A stretch of 64,000 bases of DNA from Helicobacter bilis (GCF_001999985.1 NZ_CP019645.1:1488001-1552000), one strand, 5' to 3'. Shown: positions 51,697-61,182, counted from the stretch's first letter. The notes: generated by a model not told the origin, from the sequence alone. Numbers and translations are program-made.

Positions 51697-52284
51697 TCAA
51701 GGATTATGCAGCAGTTCCTTAGCTACTATATACTCTAACATAAACGCCAAATTACTCTCTTGTGCCACAAAAAGCTGTGCTGTGCTTTTCATTAAATAGC
51801 TTGTTAATTCATAGTTTTTCACAAACTCTTTAAACAATACTTCAAGTCTTGGCAATACTTGCAATGAAAAGTCATAATTATCAAGGATACTTTTACTCTC
51901 TATGCGTATTCTTCTTATCATTGCATCTCGTATTTCACCTGTATAATTTTGCATGATATATTCAGTTACCGCTTTTGTGTCTAGATTCTTTGCTAGATAC
52001 TCTTTTACCGCTTCATTGACTTGATTTCTATCTAAGTTTATAAGATTGCCTAAGCCATATTTATTGATTAAAGCTTGTCCTATATCATTATAGAAACTCT
52101 CACTTGTGAAATACTCATCTTTAATGAATTGCTCGTGCATAATATCTAAGATATTTTCATCGCTTACTTGAGTATCTACATAGCTTTTTAAGTCGTTAAA
52201 CTCTTGCTTTGTAGATTGCAATTCTTGCTGTGTAGTTTCATTTGCTTGAATCATATTTTGTATTAAATCAGTTAAACTTGCCAT
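51697..52284 (-). CDS. phage-type hypothetical protein
   Basis: 195 residues, acidic and helical (MASLTDLIQNMIQANETTQQ; coiled coil at about 8-40). It has no Cys, membrane segment or recognised family. It lies in the phage-derived block, on the same strand as the terminase-like gene and flanked on both sides by the hairpin repeat units. The ATG at 52,284 has AAGAAAGG upstream on the minus strand. It may be a structural or regulatory phage protein. Confidence 0.55.
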   Translation of the reverse strand: MASLTDLIQNMIQANETTQQELQSTKQEFNDLKSYVDTQVSDENILDIMHEQFIKDEYFTSESFYNDIGQALINKYGLGNLINLDRNQVNEAVKEYLAKNLDTKAVTEYIMQNYTGEIRDAMIRRIRIESKSILDNYDFSLQVLPRLEVLFKEFVKNYELTSYLMKSTAQLFVAQESNLAFMLEYIVAKELLHNP

Positions 52285-52354
52285 ACTAAACCTTTCTTAT
52301 TGGATTTTCCCTTAACATTATGCCTTTTCCTTTTGTCATGTTCTCTTTTTCCCT

Positions 52355-52427
52355 TGTCATGTTGAGCGTAAGCGAAACATCTAAACCTTATGCAAAAAAG
52401 ATTTTTCGGCTACGCCTCAAAATGACA
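52355..52427 (+). repeat. complete palindromic element
   Basis: Left arm 52355-52382 (TGTCATGTTGAGCG then TAAGCGAAACATCT). Right arm 52399-52427 is the reverse of TGTCATTTTGAGGC then GTAGCCGAAAAATCT. It is 73 bases overall with an imperfect hairpin fold. This is the best-preserved copy in the window. Confidence 0.85.
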
Positions 52428-52515
52428 AACATTAAAGCAGGTTCATGTGTGGTAGTTATGAAACTTGTCATAATTCCCCTTGCGTTTAAGATTTTTGCAA
52501 ACCATACAAACAAAT

Positions 52516-52677
52516 CCATATTCTAGTATTTGCATTATGGCTTTTTGCAAGTGTGGGCAAATTGCTTACGCAATGTGCGTGATTTTTTTAAAATTTTGAC
52601 TAGGAGTTACCTAGAGGTCAATGACTAGTCAAAATTTTAAAAACTTGCAAAATGTATAATCAAAGACGAATATCTAC
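52516..52677 (+). repeat. repeat unit with long hairpin, copy 2
   Basis: CCATATTCTAGTATTTGCAT (52,516-52,535), a spacer, the 19-bp hairpin (52,585-52,643), then AAATGTATAATCAAAG and CGAATATCTA (to about 52,677). The order is the same as at 51,561-51,693. Confidence 0.75.
52585..52643 (+). ncRNA. structured hairpin, copy 2
   Basis: TTTTTAAAATTTTGACTAG pairs perfectly with CTAGTCAAAATTTTAAAAA (19 bp). The internal GAG/TGA loop matches copy 1. The inner stem is TTACC/GGT(C)AA with loop TAGA. The outer stem sequence is unrelated to copy 1, yet pairing is complete. It lies 36 bases beyond the stop of the terminase-like gene on the minus strand. Confidence 0.5.
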
Positions 52678-52678
52678 A

Positions 52679-53314
52679 CTATAAGTTATCATTCCCCAAA
52701 TACTCCCTAATCTGCTCGTCCGTAAGTCCTGCAATCTGTTCCTTACTAATAACCCCATTATTCAAAATAGCCTTAATATTTACCTGCGTATTATCTTGGT
52801 TAGGATATAAGCACTTTTTCATATCAGTAAAGATACTTACCACATCTTTTGCAGCTTGTATCACTTTAGGATTAGGCACACTTGATTTCACACTAAGACT
52901 TGCAAGTCTGTTAAACTCACTTTGTGCTATTAATGCAGTCTTTGTGATTTGAGTATGTATAAAAGTCTCACTCATCGCTTTTAATAGCAATTCATCAGCA
53001 GTATTATCAAGTATTCTTTCTTCATAAATGCTATATAGATTTTGCATATTTTCACGCATATTATGCTTTATTGCATTCTTTGCTATGCCTATATTATCTA
53101 ATACATCTTTATCGTTTAAAAGCTTATTTGTAATAGCCTTTAATTCAGTGTTTTTAACGAGTTTGCCTTTTTCCCACTTCTCTGTTTGTATCCAATTATA
53201 CAAAGTCCTTTCATTGACTTTAAAAAGCTTTGCTACTTGCTTTATATCTTCATAATGTGCTTCATAATATGTTCTTACTTCTTTTTTTAAAAGTTCTTTT
53301 TCACTTTTTGTCAT
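52679..53314 (-). CDS. phage terminase small-subunit-like protein
   Basis: 211 residues. The N-terminal helix-turn-helix (IKQVAKLFKVNERTLYNWIQ, about 24-43) followed by a Trp/Lys patch and a helical middle is typical of small terminases or related phage DNA-recognition subunits. The C-terminal LTDEQIREYLG could be an oligomerisation or partner tail. No large terminase is nearby, so packaging cannot work from this block alone. It is divergent from the coiled-coil gene at 53,389. Confidence 0.6.
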   Translation of the reverse strand: MTKSEKELLKKEVRTYYEAHYEDIKQVAKLFKVNERTLYNWIQTEKWEKGKLVKNTELKAITNKLLNDKDVLDNIGIAKNAIKHNMRENMQNLYSIYEERILDNTADELLLKAMSETFIHTQITKTALIAQSEFNRLASLSVKSSVPNPKVIQAAKDVVSIFTDMKKCLYPNQDNTQVNIKAILNNGVISKEQIAGLTDEQIREYLGNDNL

Positions 53315-53388
53315 AGCTTTATCCCATTATAAAATAAGATATGCTAATATATATAAAAGTGAGTGTAAATATCGGTAAGGCAAAAACA

Positions 53389-53925
53389 ATGAGTGTAAAT
53401 TTTAATGAGAGTTTTAAAGCTTTAGTGCGTGAAGTATTCCAAGATAAAAGCGAAGGTGTTATACATATTTTAGATGAAGTTGTAAGCAATAAGGCAAGTG
53501 AAGACACACAGAATATAAATAATCTTAAACAAGAAGCCATAAAAGATATAAGAAGTAATATTGCTACAAACGACTTTGTAAGAGCAGAAATTGCCGAGTT
53601 AAGAAGCGAATTAAAACAAGATATAGCGGAGTTAAGAAGTGAATTAAAGCAAGATATAGTCAAAGTGCGTAACGAAATGCTAGACTTAAAAGCAGAGTTA
53701 AAACAAGACATAGCGGAGTTAAGAGAAGAAGTTCATGCAGAATTATCTAAAATGGATTCTAAAATTATGCAATTTAGAGCAGAATTAAAGCAAGATAATG
53801 CCAACTTAAAAGCAGAGTTAAAGGACGATATAGCAAAAAGCAAGGTAGATATTATAAAATGGGTGTTTGGTTTGCAGTTTGCTACATTAGCTCTTATTGC
53901 AGGTATGCTAAAATTAATGCTTTAA
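53389..53925 (+). CDS. coiled-coil protein with C-terminal membrane anchor
   Basis: 178 residues from ATG 53,389 (MSVNFNESFKALVREVF), which has TAAGG upstream; the earlier start at 53,341 lacks one. The middle is an 11-residue repeat coiled coil (AELRSELKQDI and variants, about residues 65-145). The end is a single hydrophobic helix (VFGLQFATLALIAGMLKLML). The design resembles DUF1640-type proteins. In a phage block it could be part of lysis or of an envelope complex. Six bases separate its stop from the next ribosome site. Confidence 0.65.
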   Translation: MSVNFNESFKALVREVFQDKSEGVIHILDEVVSNKASEDTQNINNLKQEAIKDIRSNIATNDFVRAEIAELRSELKQDIAELRSELKQDIVKVRNEMLDLKAELKQDIAELREEVHAELSKMDSKIMQFRAELKQDNANLKAELKDDIAKSKVDIIKWVFGLQFATLALIAGMLKLML

Positions 53926-53935
53926 AGGTGTGTTT

Positions 53936-54208
53936 ATGAGAATAGCAATATTATCTAGTCTGTTTATGTTTAGTGTATTGTATGCAAAATGCGATTGTCT
54001 TTGTGTAAATGGTAATGTAGAAGCAATATGTAGCAATGCTTATGAAGTCCGCCCTGTATGCAATCCTAGAGTATGTCCTATTGTCCCCCCAAGCATAGAG
54101 CCATTACAGACTCCAAAACTCCTACCTTTAGGCACTACTTCATGTCATCAAGCACAAGTGTATAATGAATATACAAGGCAGTATGAATGGCAGCGAGTTT
54201 GTGAGTAA
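53936..54208 (+). CDS. small Cys-rich exported phage protein
   Basis: 90 residues: signal peptide (MRIAILSSLFMFSVLYA) then eight Cys in a compact mature part (CDCLCVNGNVEAIC, VCNPRVCPIVPP, SCHQ, and a C-terminal RVCE). The end (YNEYTRQYEWQRVC) resembles a small protein found in several podovirus-like genomes. I start at ATG 53,936 with AAAGGTG upstream. It is cotranscribed with the coiled-coil gene, and its function is unknown. Confidence 0.6.
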   Translation: MRIAILSSLFMFSVLYAKCDCLCVNGNVEAICSNAYEVRPVCNPRVCPIVPPSIEPLQTPKLLPLGTTSCHQAQVYNEYTRQYEWQRVCE

Positions 54209-54232
54209 CTCATCTGTGCGTTGCCTTTCCCT

Positions 54233-54260
54233 AGTCATGTTGAGCGTAAGCGTTACATCT
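54233..54260 (+). repeat. palindromic-element arm
   Basis: AGTCATGTTGAGCG then TAAGCGTTACATCT, a single arm between convergent genes. Confidence 0.75.
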
Positions 54261-54274
54261 ATAACCTATTGCAT

Positions 54275-55768
54275 TTAATTCTTTTTCCCCTGCATTATTG
54301 CCTGATAAAGCTGTGTTAATCCTATATATTGTTGCTGTTGCTCTGGCGTCATAATGTTTATTCCAATAGGTGTGCCTTTTATTTTGCCTTTTAGGGTAGA
54401 TATTTGATTGGCTAAAGTTTGTTCTAACCTTGCCATAGTAGCAGGTGTGCTTTCCCACATTTTTGCAGTTTGCTCTCTCATTATTTGCATGTCTCTATCA
54501 CTAATTTGACCTCCAAAAGTTTGTTTTGCCATTGAAGCAAGTGTAATGCTATTTTGTGCTTTAAACTTAACATAATCTTCCCCGCTTCCAATAAATCTCG
54601 TTAAAGAGCCTATTGCTAGACTTGCCCTATTTTTATCATCTAAATCCTGCATTATTTGACTAAAATGACCTATACTTTCCAAACTTTTAGATATTTCACC
54701 ATATTCTTTTTTGTATTTTTGTTGCATTGCTATTCTATCTCTTGCTTGTGGGTCATCTTTATCATCATATAAATTATACGCAGCGTCAATATCTCTTTCT
54801 CTTATTGTGCTTTTATCAGCATGATTTATATTAATTCCCCCACCAATACCGCCACTATTTCCCCTAAGCATTCCATTACCTAACATACTTGCCATTTCAA
54901 CAGACATTTTAGTTCCATTTCTTAATGTTATTTGAGATTCATTATTTCTAGCTGCTTCACCAAGTTTATACACAATGTCATCATAAGTATCCCCACTCGC
55001 TTGAATAGACGTTTTTGCTTCATCATACATTTTATTTTGCTGGTCTCCCATTTTCATATTAAATGTATTCTGTGCTTCTTGTGCTTGATTTCCTGCTACC
55101 ACTTGTCTATTATCACTAGTGAATCTGTTTTGATATTCTCTTCTATTCTGCTCTTTTTCTGCATTTCTTTTCATTCTTGCTTCGGCAGTTGCAGAATCCA
55201 TTGCTTGTGTGCGTTTTGAATTATAATAGTAGTTTCCTTTTCCATCTGTATAAACATTTTCTATCTCATAATTAGCTCTCTCCATATCACTATATTTTTT
55301 ACTAGTTTTTGCTTGTGATGAAGTCGCATAATTTTGGTTATTAGTTGCATTAACTCTACTAGCACTTGTTAATTTTTGTTCTTCATTCAATTTTGCTTGA
55401 TAGTTATTATTAAGTTTCATTTGTCTTTCAGCCTGTTGTTCCTGCCCCACTCTATAATCATGCGTATCACTTTTAAACTTAATATCTAAATCATTCATCA
55501 TCTCTTGTTGGTGTGTCTGTGCCACTCTTGTATCATGTGTATCTGCTAGATACGCATTGTTATGTTTTGCAGTTTGTATTTGCTCGTCTGTTAAAGCACG
55601 ATTACGCATTGCTTGTTCGTGGTTATCATGTGTTTGCACTGCATTACTTAAGCCTTGATTAAAGGCATTTGCCATTGCAAGACCTTGATTACTTGTCTTT
55701 GCCCTAATGCTATCGCTATAACCTTGCATAACAAGTTGCATTGCTTGGTTGTTGCCGTCTCTAAACAT
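54275..55768 (-). CDS. Q/N-rich internal-virion-type protein
   Basis: 497 residues. A long hydrophilic helical region with many Q, N, H and repeated HDT/THD motifs (about 50-230) is followed by a Gly-rich turn (GMLRGNSGGIGGGININ near 300). A helical C-terminus contains LASMAKQTFGGQISDRDMQ. The composition and the C-terminal pattern resemble internal virion or DNA-ejection proteins of short-tailed phages. The ATG is preceded by AAAGGATTTAAA. It is probably a remnant of a virion gene set. Confidence 0.55.
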   Translation of the reverse strand: MFRDGNNQAMQLVMQGYSDSIRAKTSNQGLAMANAFNQGLSNAVQTHDNHEQAMRNRALTDEQIQTAKHNNAYLADTHDTRVAQTHQQEMMNDLDIKFKSDTHDYRVGQEQQAERQMKLNNNYQAKLNEEQKLTSASRVNATNNQNYATSSQAKTSKKYSDMERANYEIENVYTDGKGNYYYNSKRTQAMDSATAEARMKRNAEKEQNRREYQNRFTSDNRQVVAGNQAQEAQNTFNMKMGDQQNKMYDEAKTSIQASGDTYDDIVYKLGEAARNNESQITLRNGTKMSVEMASMLGNGMLRGNSGGIGGGININHADKSTIRERDIDAAYNLYDDKDDPQARDRIAMQQKYKKEYGEISKSLESIGHFSQIMQDLDDKNRASLAIGSLTRFIGSGEDYVKFKAQNSITLASMAKQTFGGQISDRDMQIMREQTAKMWESTPATMARLEQTLANQISTLKGKIKGTPIGINIMTPEQQQQYIGLTQLYQAIMQGKKN

Positions 55769-56341
55769 TTTAAATCCTTTCTTTAATATAAACTATAAAG
55801 CTTTCACCTTGATTATACATTTAACAGATTAAGCCTTTTTTATAGTGGTCATTATCGCTTTGTCATGTTTTACTTTTTCCTTGTCATGTTGAGACAAAGT
55901 CGAAACATCTTTAACCTTTCCTAAAAGATCTGCATTCTCATGTATATTGACAATGACTTCTAAGCATTCTAATTTATTATTTTTTTGTAGCCATTATTTC
56001 TGTTGTTATAAATGCTTTGTAGCCTTGTGCCACAAATCTGCTTGAAATTCTGTTTCAATTTCTGGGCTTACAATGTAAAATGTATTTCTAACATACACTA
56101 CTAAATTGAGTATCTTTTTTCATTGTAGCATACCCTACAATACATTCTCATAAGTCTTCGTGTCATTTTTATCGCAAAATCTACTCCATAGTTTCACTAT
56201 ATCGCTAGGCTCTAGAGATCATATCACAAAGTCTTAAGACCGACATTATTTTAGCCCCAGTATCTCATAATCTAAAATATTACTCACTTTTAATCTAGCA
56301 TTTACTAAACTCTAGGCAGATAAACTTAAGAATTAAAAGAT
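55769..56341 (+). other. intergenic right margin of the accessory block
   Basis: 573 bases. 55,803-55,856 is a partial, inverted copy of the hairpin repeat (minus strand: GCGATAATGACC, then ACTATAAAAAAGGCTTAATC, then AAATGTATAATCAAG). Its TATAAT could be the promoter of the virion-like gene. 55,882-55,910 is a diverged palindromic arm. No gene is seen, and no direct-repeat attachment site matches the left margin. Confidence 0.5.
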
Positions 56342-56932
56342 TTAAAATAAGCGAGATTCTAAAGCTTTAATATGATAGCTTTTGCGGTGGATTGGGCTGT
56401 AGCCATGTTTAGCGATAGATTCTATATGGGCTTTTGTGAGATAGCCTTTGTTGCTTTTAAGATTATATTGTGGATACAAGTCATGCAAAGTAAGCATTTC
56501 AGAATCTTTATTTGTTTTAGCAAGGATAGATGCCGCAGAGATTAGGACATGTTTGCTATCTCCCTTTATTAGCGTGTCAATTTCTTGCACACCAAAGTTT
56601 GTATTCCCATCAAATATAATGCTTTTGCATTGATGTTTTTTTGCGTGAAGTAAAAGTTCTTTTAAGCCCATTTGCATACATTGCCCTAAACCTTTAGAAT
56701 CAATATTTATAGAATCAAAACTTACAATTTTTACCCTACCTCCATGCTCTCTCAAAAACTCTTGTATAGAATTTGCTCTTTCTTGTCTTTGTGTCTGTGT
56801 GAGTTGTTTGCTATCTCTTATATCAAGCTTTTTAAAAGATTCAAAATAGCATTCATCAAGCATAACACTTGCGATAAATAAACTACCAGCCACACAGCCT
56901 CTACCAGCTTCATCAATGCCACAGATTAACAT
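56342..56932 (-). CDS. rnhB: ribonuclease HII
   Basis: 196 residues. It removes ribonucleotides from RNA-DNA hybrids. GIDEAGRGCVAGSL at the N-terminus carries the first acidic pair, DSKQLT and FDSINID follow, and SILAKTNKD and KGYLTKAHIE mark the core and C-terminus. The start abuts the feoB stop with one base between, so it is cotranscribed. Confidence 0.95.
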   Translation of the reverse strand: MLICGIDEAGRGCVAGSLFIASVMLDECYFESFKKLDIRDSKQLTQTQRQERANSIQEFLREHGGRVKIVSFDSINIDSKGLGQCMQMGLKELLLHAKKHQCKSIIFDGNTNFGVQEIDTLIKGDSKHVLISAASILAKTNKDSEMLTLHDLYPQYNLKSNKGYLTKAHIESIAKHGYSPIHRKSYHIKALESRLF

Positions 56933-56933
56933 G

Positions 56934-58916
56934 CTAATAGCCTAATAAGCCCATGACTTCATGCCCGATAAATGCGAATGTATAGGCGGCAAGGGTTGTG
57001 AAAATAAAAAGATAGATTCCATAAATCTTTTTTCCGCTTTCATTAATAAAGGCGATAGTCGCAGCAAAGCATGGTATATACAGCATGATAAAAAAGATAA
57101 AGGCAACAGCGGCTTTTGTGTCGATACTAGCCCTTAGCTCTTCTTGCAGGCTTTGATTTTTCAAATCATCATCGACTGCCTCTTCACCAAGCGCATAAAG
57201 CACACCAAGCGTTGTTACCACCATCTCTTTTGCAGAAAATCCTGTAATAAGTGCAACAGATAATCGCCAGTCAAATCCAAGCGGGGCAAATATAGGCTCT
57301 AGTGCATGTCCTAGTCGCCCTGCAAAGCTGTATTCAAGTTGTGATTCTAAAAGATTATTTTCATATATTTTTTGCTTTTCTTCAAACTCTCTCTCACTTA
57401 GATTCTGTGTCGCGAGTGCTTGTATGTCGCTATTAAATTCTTCTTGCAATAGTGTGCTTTTAGGGAAGTTTGCAAGTATCCACACAAGGATAGCCCCAAT
57501 GAGTATGACGCTTCCAGCTTTCTTTAAAAAGAGATAGCTTTTGCCCCATACGCTAAACCATATTACGCGAAGAGTTGGGATTCTATAACGGGGCATCTCC
57601 ATGACAAAAGGCTCACTCTCCCCGCGAAATACAAAGATTCTTAGAATCTTAGCAAGTATTAAAGCGATAATAAAACCGCATAAATAGATTCCAAAAAGTA
57701 TAAATCCAGCGTATTCTGCCGAGAAAAATGCACCAACAAAAAGCAAATAAATAGGCAGTCTAGCACTACAACTCATAAAGCCGATGATAAAAAGTGTGAG
57801 TAATTTATCCCTTTTATTCTGCAAAGTTCGTGTCGCCATATACGCTGGGACAGAGCAGCCAAAGCCCATAACAAGCGGGATAAAACTCTTACCATGCAGA
57901 CCAAACTTAAAAAACAAGCCATCAAGCATAAATGCCACTCTAGCCATATAGCCACTACTCTCTAAAAGGCTCAATCCCAAAAATAAAGTAGCAATCAAGG
58001 GCAAAAAGCTAAGGACTGCCCCAACGCCTTTAATAATCCCATCACCTAAGAGTGAAGCTAAAAGATCATTTCTTATAGAATCTTTTGTAAAAGTCGCAAG
58101 TGTGTCAATACCAGATTCTATCATTTCTTTAAAAAAATCCCCAAGCACAAAGCTAAGCTGAAATACAAGAAACATAGCAAGTAAGAAAATAGGAATACTC
58201 CAGATTCTATGTAGTAAAATAGAATCTAGTTTAGCACTCCCTGCGGCACGAGGCTTTGTAACCTTTTGGATATGATTGACTATAACTTGTGCATTTTGTG
58301 CGAGTGTGCTTGTAATGCCTATGTTGTTATGTTTATGCTCTTGTATCTCTTCTTGTGTATTGTGCCATTTTATATTATTAGAATCTTTTTGTATAGATTC
58401 TGTATCTCTAGTTTTCATATAAGATTCATGTGTGGCAATCAATGTATCAAGTAAGATATTTAGATTTTGCTTCTTTGTAGAAGAGACTTCACATACATTT
58501 GTATGTAGCATTTCGCTTAATTGCTTAGTGTCAATCATTATGCCATCAATTTTAGCTTCATCAATCATGTTTAGGGCGATTAGCTTTGCTTTATCTAGCT
58601 GTTGTAATTGCAAGGTTAAGATGAGATTATGCTCTAGGTTTGTAGAATCAAGCACATTTAGGATAATATCATAACTCTCATTATCTAAAAAATCCTTGCA
58701 AACTCTCTCTTCTGTCGTATAGCCATTTAGAGAATATGTCCCGGGTAAATCAATCATAGTGATCATGTAGTCTTTGTAGTTTAGTGTAGCTTCTGCCTTT
58801 TCAAGTGTAACGCCACTAAAGTTTCCCACTCGCATTTTTGCATTGCTTAATGCGTTGATTAATGAGCTTTTGCCGACATTTGGTTGCCCTACTAAAACGA
58901 CTTTGAGTGTTTTCAT
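56934..58916 (-). CDS. feoB: ferrous iron transporter FeoB
   Basis: 660 residues. An N-terminal small-GTPase domain (G1 GQPNVGKSS, G3 DLPGTYSL, G4-like NMID) occupies about 1-170. A linker and then a polytopic membrane domain follow, with GFGCSVPA and the two gate regions; the C-terminus lacks FeoC-like additions. It takes up Fe(II) across the inner membrane. No feoA lies beside it. The linker (about 150-230) is low-complexity and longer than usual. Confidence 0.95.
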   Translation of the reverse strand: MKTLKVVLVGQPNVGKSSLINALSNAKMRVGNFSGVTLEKAEATLNYKDYMITMIDLPGTYSLNGYTTEERVCKDFLDNESYDIILNVLDSTNLEHNLILTLQLQQLDKAKLIALNMIDEAKIDGIMIDTKQLSEMLHTNVCEVSSTKKQNLNILLDTLIATHESYMKTRDTESIQKDSNNIKWHNTQEEIQEHKHNNIGITSTLAQNAQVIVNHIQKVTKPRAAGSAKLDSILLHRIWSIPIFLLAMFLVFQLSFVLGDFFKEMIESGIDTLATFTKDSIRNDLLASLLGDGIIKGVGAVLSFLPLIATLFLGLSLLESSGYMARVAFMLDGLFFKFGLHGKSFIPLVMGFGCSVPAYMATRTLQNKRDKLLTLFIIGFMSCSARLPIYLLFVGAFFSAEYAGFILFGIYLCGFIIALILAKILRIFVFRGESEPFVMEMPRYRIPTLRVIWFSVWGKSYLFLKKAGSVILIGAILVWILANFPKSTLLQEEFNSDIQALATQNLSEREFEEKQKIYENNLLESQLEYSFAGRLGHALEPIFAPLGFDWRLSVALITGFSAKEMVVTTLGVLYALGEEAVDDDLKNQSLQEELRASIDTKAAVAFIFFIMLYIPCFAATIAFINESGKKIYGIYLFIFTTLAAYTFAFIGHEVMGLLGY

Positions 58917-59226
58917 GTTATATAAGCATTCCTAAAATGAGTGATTAAAATAATATTAATTTTTATTTTAACTTGTAAATATGAAGTTTATATTTACCTA
59001 TAAAGCCCTATGACACAGGCAAAGAGAGAATCTTTATAAAATAAAAGTTTAAAATATATAAAAAGATAGGAATATTATATAAAAAATAGATTGTAGTGCT
59101 TATTTATTATGTACTTTATAGTATTTAGTAGGAAAATATAATGAGATAGTGAAAAGCAAAACTTAATAAATAGTTTGTATTATCACAATTATGAGATATA
59201 TGAGAATCTGTAATATATAAGATTTT
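58917..59226 (+). other. intergenic region, no feature seen
   Basis: 310 very AT-rich bases between the feoB start and the antiporter stop. A promoter for feoB must lie here, but I cannot single one out. No Fur-box-like repeat is convincing. Confidence 0.35.
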
Positions 59227-60405
59227 CTAGCGTCCGCCCCTCACAGAATAAAAAATAACCTTAATAAAAATCGTAAAAAAGATTCCCTCAAAAGTGGCTG
59301 CAATAATGAGTGAATAATATTGCTCTTGTGTGATAGCGTGTAAATCTAGCCCAAGCTTTGCGATGGCGACTAAAAAGGTAAGCGGCATACAATCACTTAG
59401 GGCAAAAAGTGTAGTATTTTTAATGCTTTTAAAATACGACCCAAAGGCAATATTTGCGGCAAGTAATCGCACGGCAAGCATACCAAAGGCAATGTAGATT
59501 CCTTGTAACATAACATTGTAATTGCTTAGAATCTCTTTAAGGTTGAGCGTCGAGCCAACATATACAAAAAATAAAGGCACAAAGAATCCAAATCCTATAT
59601 CATTAAGCTTATGCACCATATCGTGCTTATAGGCAAAAAAAGTAGCTATCACCATACCCGCTAAAAACGCACCAAGCACATCTTCAATATCCATGAAAGT
59701 CGTGATTCCAATGAGAATGAAAAAGAGCATAAAGCTAAAGCGAATGTCTTGATTATTGCTATCATTTGTCGGCATAAACCATAGCTTTATAGCGGGTTTC
59801 CACCAAAAGACAATTTTACCTATACGAAAGATAATGAGAAATGCTATAACAAAGAGGGCTAAAAAAGCAAAGGCTTTATAAAAAGTCCATGAAGTGATTG
59901 TGCCTACATTTTGTGCGTAGCCATTCTGCACTACAACAAGGGCAGTAATGCTTACGAGTTCGCCGACTATACCTATTTTTAAAGCGACATTTAGCCACTC
60001 ACGATTTTTCCCATAATCCCTTATAAGCGTTACTAACATACCAAGACTCATCACAGGAAAAATAGCAATATAAATCCACTCAAGATTAAAGATTAAGACA
60101 ATGCTTCCCGCTGCTGCATACAGAATAATAAAATATAAACATGCCTTTTTGTAAAACTCTTTGCCAAGCCTACTAAACCCACGCAAATCCACTTCCATAC
60201 CCGCTAAAAGCATGAGATACAAAAAGCTTACATGTGCTACTACATTAAGCGTTTCACTGCCTTTAAAGATTCCAAAATAGCACGCAAAAGCACCAAGTAG
60301 AATCTCCACAACCGCAACAGGAATGCGAGTAAATCTACTCACATAAGGTGCTGCTACAATCAATAATGCAATAACCGCAAAAGTAGATAACTCTTGTCCG
60401 TGCAT
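59227..60405 (-). CDS. cation/proton antiporter (CPA2, Kef/NapA-like)
   Basis: 392 residues, with hydrophobic segments throughout (about 11-12 membrane helices) and no cytoplasmic TrkA domain. Early segments contain the family-typical ...EILLGAFACYFGIF..., and a central pair of acidic residues lies in EDVLGAFLAGMVIATF. It probably exchanges Na+ or K+ for H+ at the inner membrane. It lies 20 bases after purN in the same direction. Confidence 0.85.
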   Translation of the reverse strand: MHGQELSTFAVIALLIVAAPYVSRFTRIPVAVVEILLGAFACYFGIFKGSETLNVVAHVSFLYLMLLAGMEVDLRGFSRLGKEFYKKACLYFIILYAAAGSIVLIFNLEWIYIAIFPVMSLGMLVTLIRDYGKNREWLNVALKIGIVGELVSITALVVVQNGYAQNVGTITSWTFYKAFAFLALFVIAFLIIFRIGKIVFWWKPAIKLWFMPTNDSNNQDIRFSFMLFFILIGITTFMDIEDVLGAFLAGMVIATFFAYKHDMVHKLNDIGFGFFVPLFFVYVGSTLNLKEILSNYNVMLQGIYIAFGMLAVRLLAANIAFGSYFKSIKNTTLFALSDCMPLTFLVAIAKLGLDLHAITQEQYYSLIIAATFEGIFFTIFIKVIFYSVRGGR

Positions 60406-60425
60406 AGCTTTACTTTTCTTAGAAT

Positions 60426-61166
60426 CTAAACATTATGTATGCCTTGAGCGAATGCCTTGAGAAAGGCTTGTGGATAAAGTCTATATTCCACATCATGCAC
60501 TCTTTGTGTGAAGTCTTCAAGGCTTTCATTTGGAATCTTTTGTATTTTTTCTTGCAAGATAATCATACCAGAATCAAGCTCTTTTGTTACAAAATGCACA
60601 CTGACACCGCCAAAGTCATTACTATCAGCATAGCTTTTTTCAATACCATTTAGCCCTTTATGTAATGGTAAAAAGCTTGGGTGGATATTAAGGATTCTTA
60701 TATGCTTTAATCTCTCTAAAAATTCAGCCCCTAAAATCCGCATAAATCCAGCAAGCAAGATACAATTAAGCCCATATTCTCTCTGCAGACTCGTTAAATA
60801 TAGCAATAAAGCCTTATCAAATTCTTGTCTGCTTTTATCTGTGCTATCTATTATCTGTGTAGGCAGACCAAGCCTTTTTGCACGATGAAGAGCATGTGCG
60901 TCTTTATTATCACTTACAATGCTTAAAACATTGATTAAGGGATCTTTAGCAAGCATAGAATCTTGTATTGTCTCACTATTTATGATAAAGGCATTTGGGC
61001 TTGTTTGCAGGGGCGCTTTGTCTTTAGTCGTGCTATTTTTTGTGAGATTCACGCCATTTTGCCGCATGGCTTGAGTGATTGTTTTATTATGCAGAGATAG
61101 GACTAGATTCTCCATATTTGTGCCATTTCCGCTTGCAAGTATTACTACATTTATCGTTTGTCCCAT
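60426..61166 (-). CDS. purN: phosphoribosylglycinamide formyltransferase, with an insertion
   Basis: 246 residues against about 190-210 for the family. VVILASGNGTNME opens the Rossmann domain. The catalytic trio is present: Asn in ILNIHPSFLP, His in the same motif, Asp in KELDSGMI. An insertion of about 45 residues follows the first helix, at about 25-70 (NGVNLTKNSTTKDKAP...), Thr/Lys-rich. It transfers formyl to GAR in purine synthesis. Confidence 0.92.
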   Translation of the reverse strand: MGQTINVVILASGNGTNMENLVLSLHNKTITQAMRQNGVNLTKNSTTKDKAPLQTSPNAFIINSETIQDSMLAKDPLINVLSIVSDNKDAHALHRAKRLGLPTQIIDSTDKSRQEFDKALLLYLTSLQREYGLNCILLAGFMRILGAEFLERLKHIRILNIHPSFLPLHKGLNGIEKSYADSNDFGGVSVHFVTKELDSGMIILQEKIQKIPNESLEDFTQRVHDVEYRLYPQAFLKAFAQGIHNV

Positions 61167-61182
61167 AGAATTCCTTTTGTGA

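Noticed and set aside
51599..52643. IS200/IS605-type element bounded by the two hairpins
   Set aside because: The hairpins are in direct orientation with unrelated stems, and the gene between them has no Y1 transposase motif.
34234..56341. Complete prophage with attachment sites
   Set aside because: No integrase, large terminase, portal or capsid gene, and no matching direct repeats at the two margins by eye.
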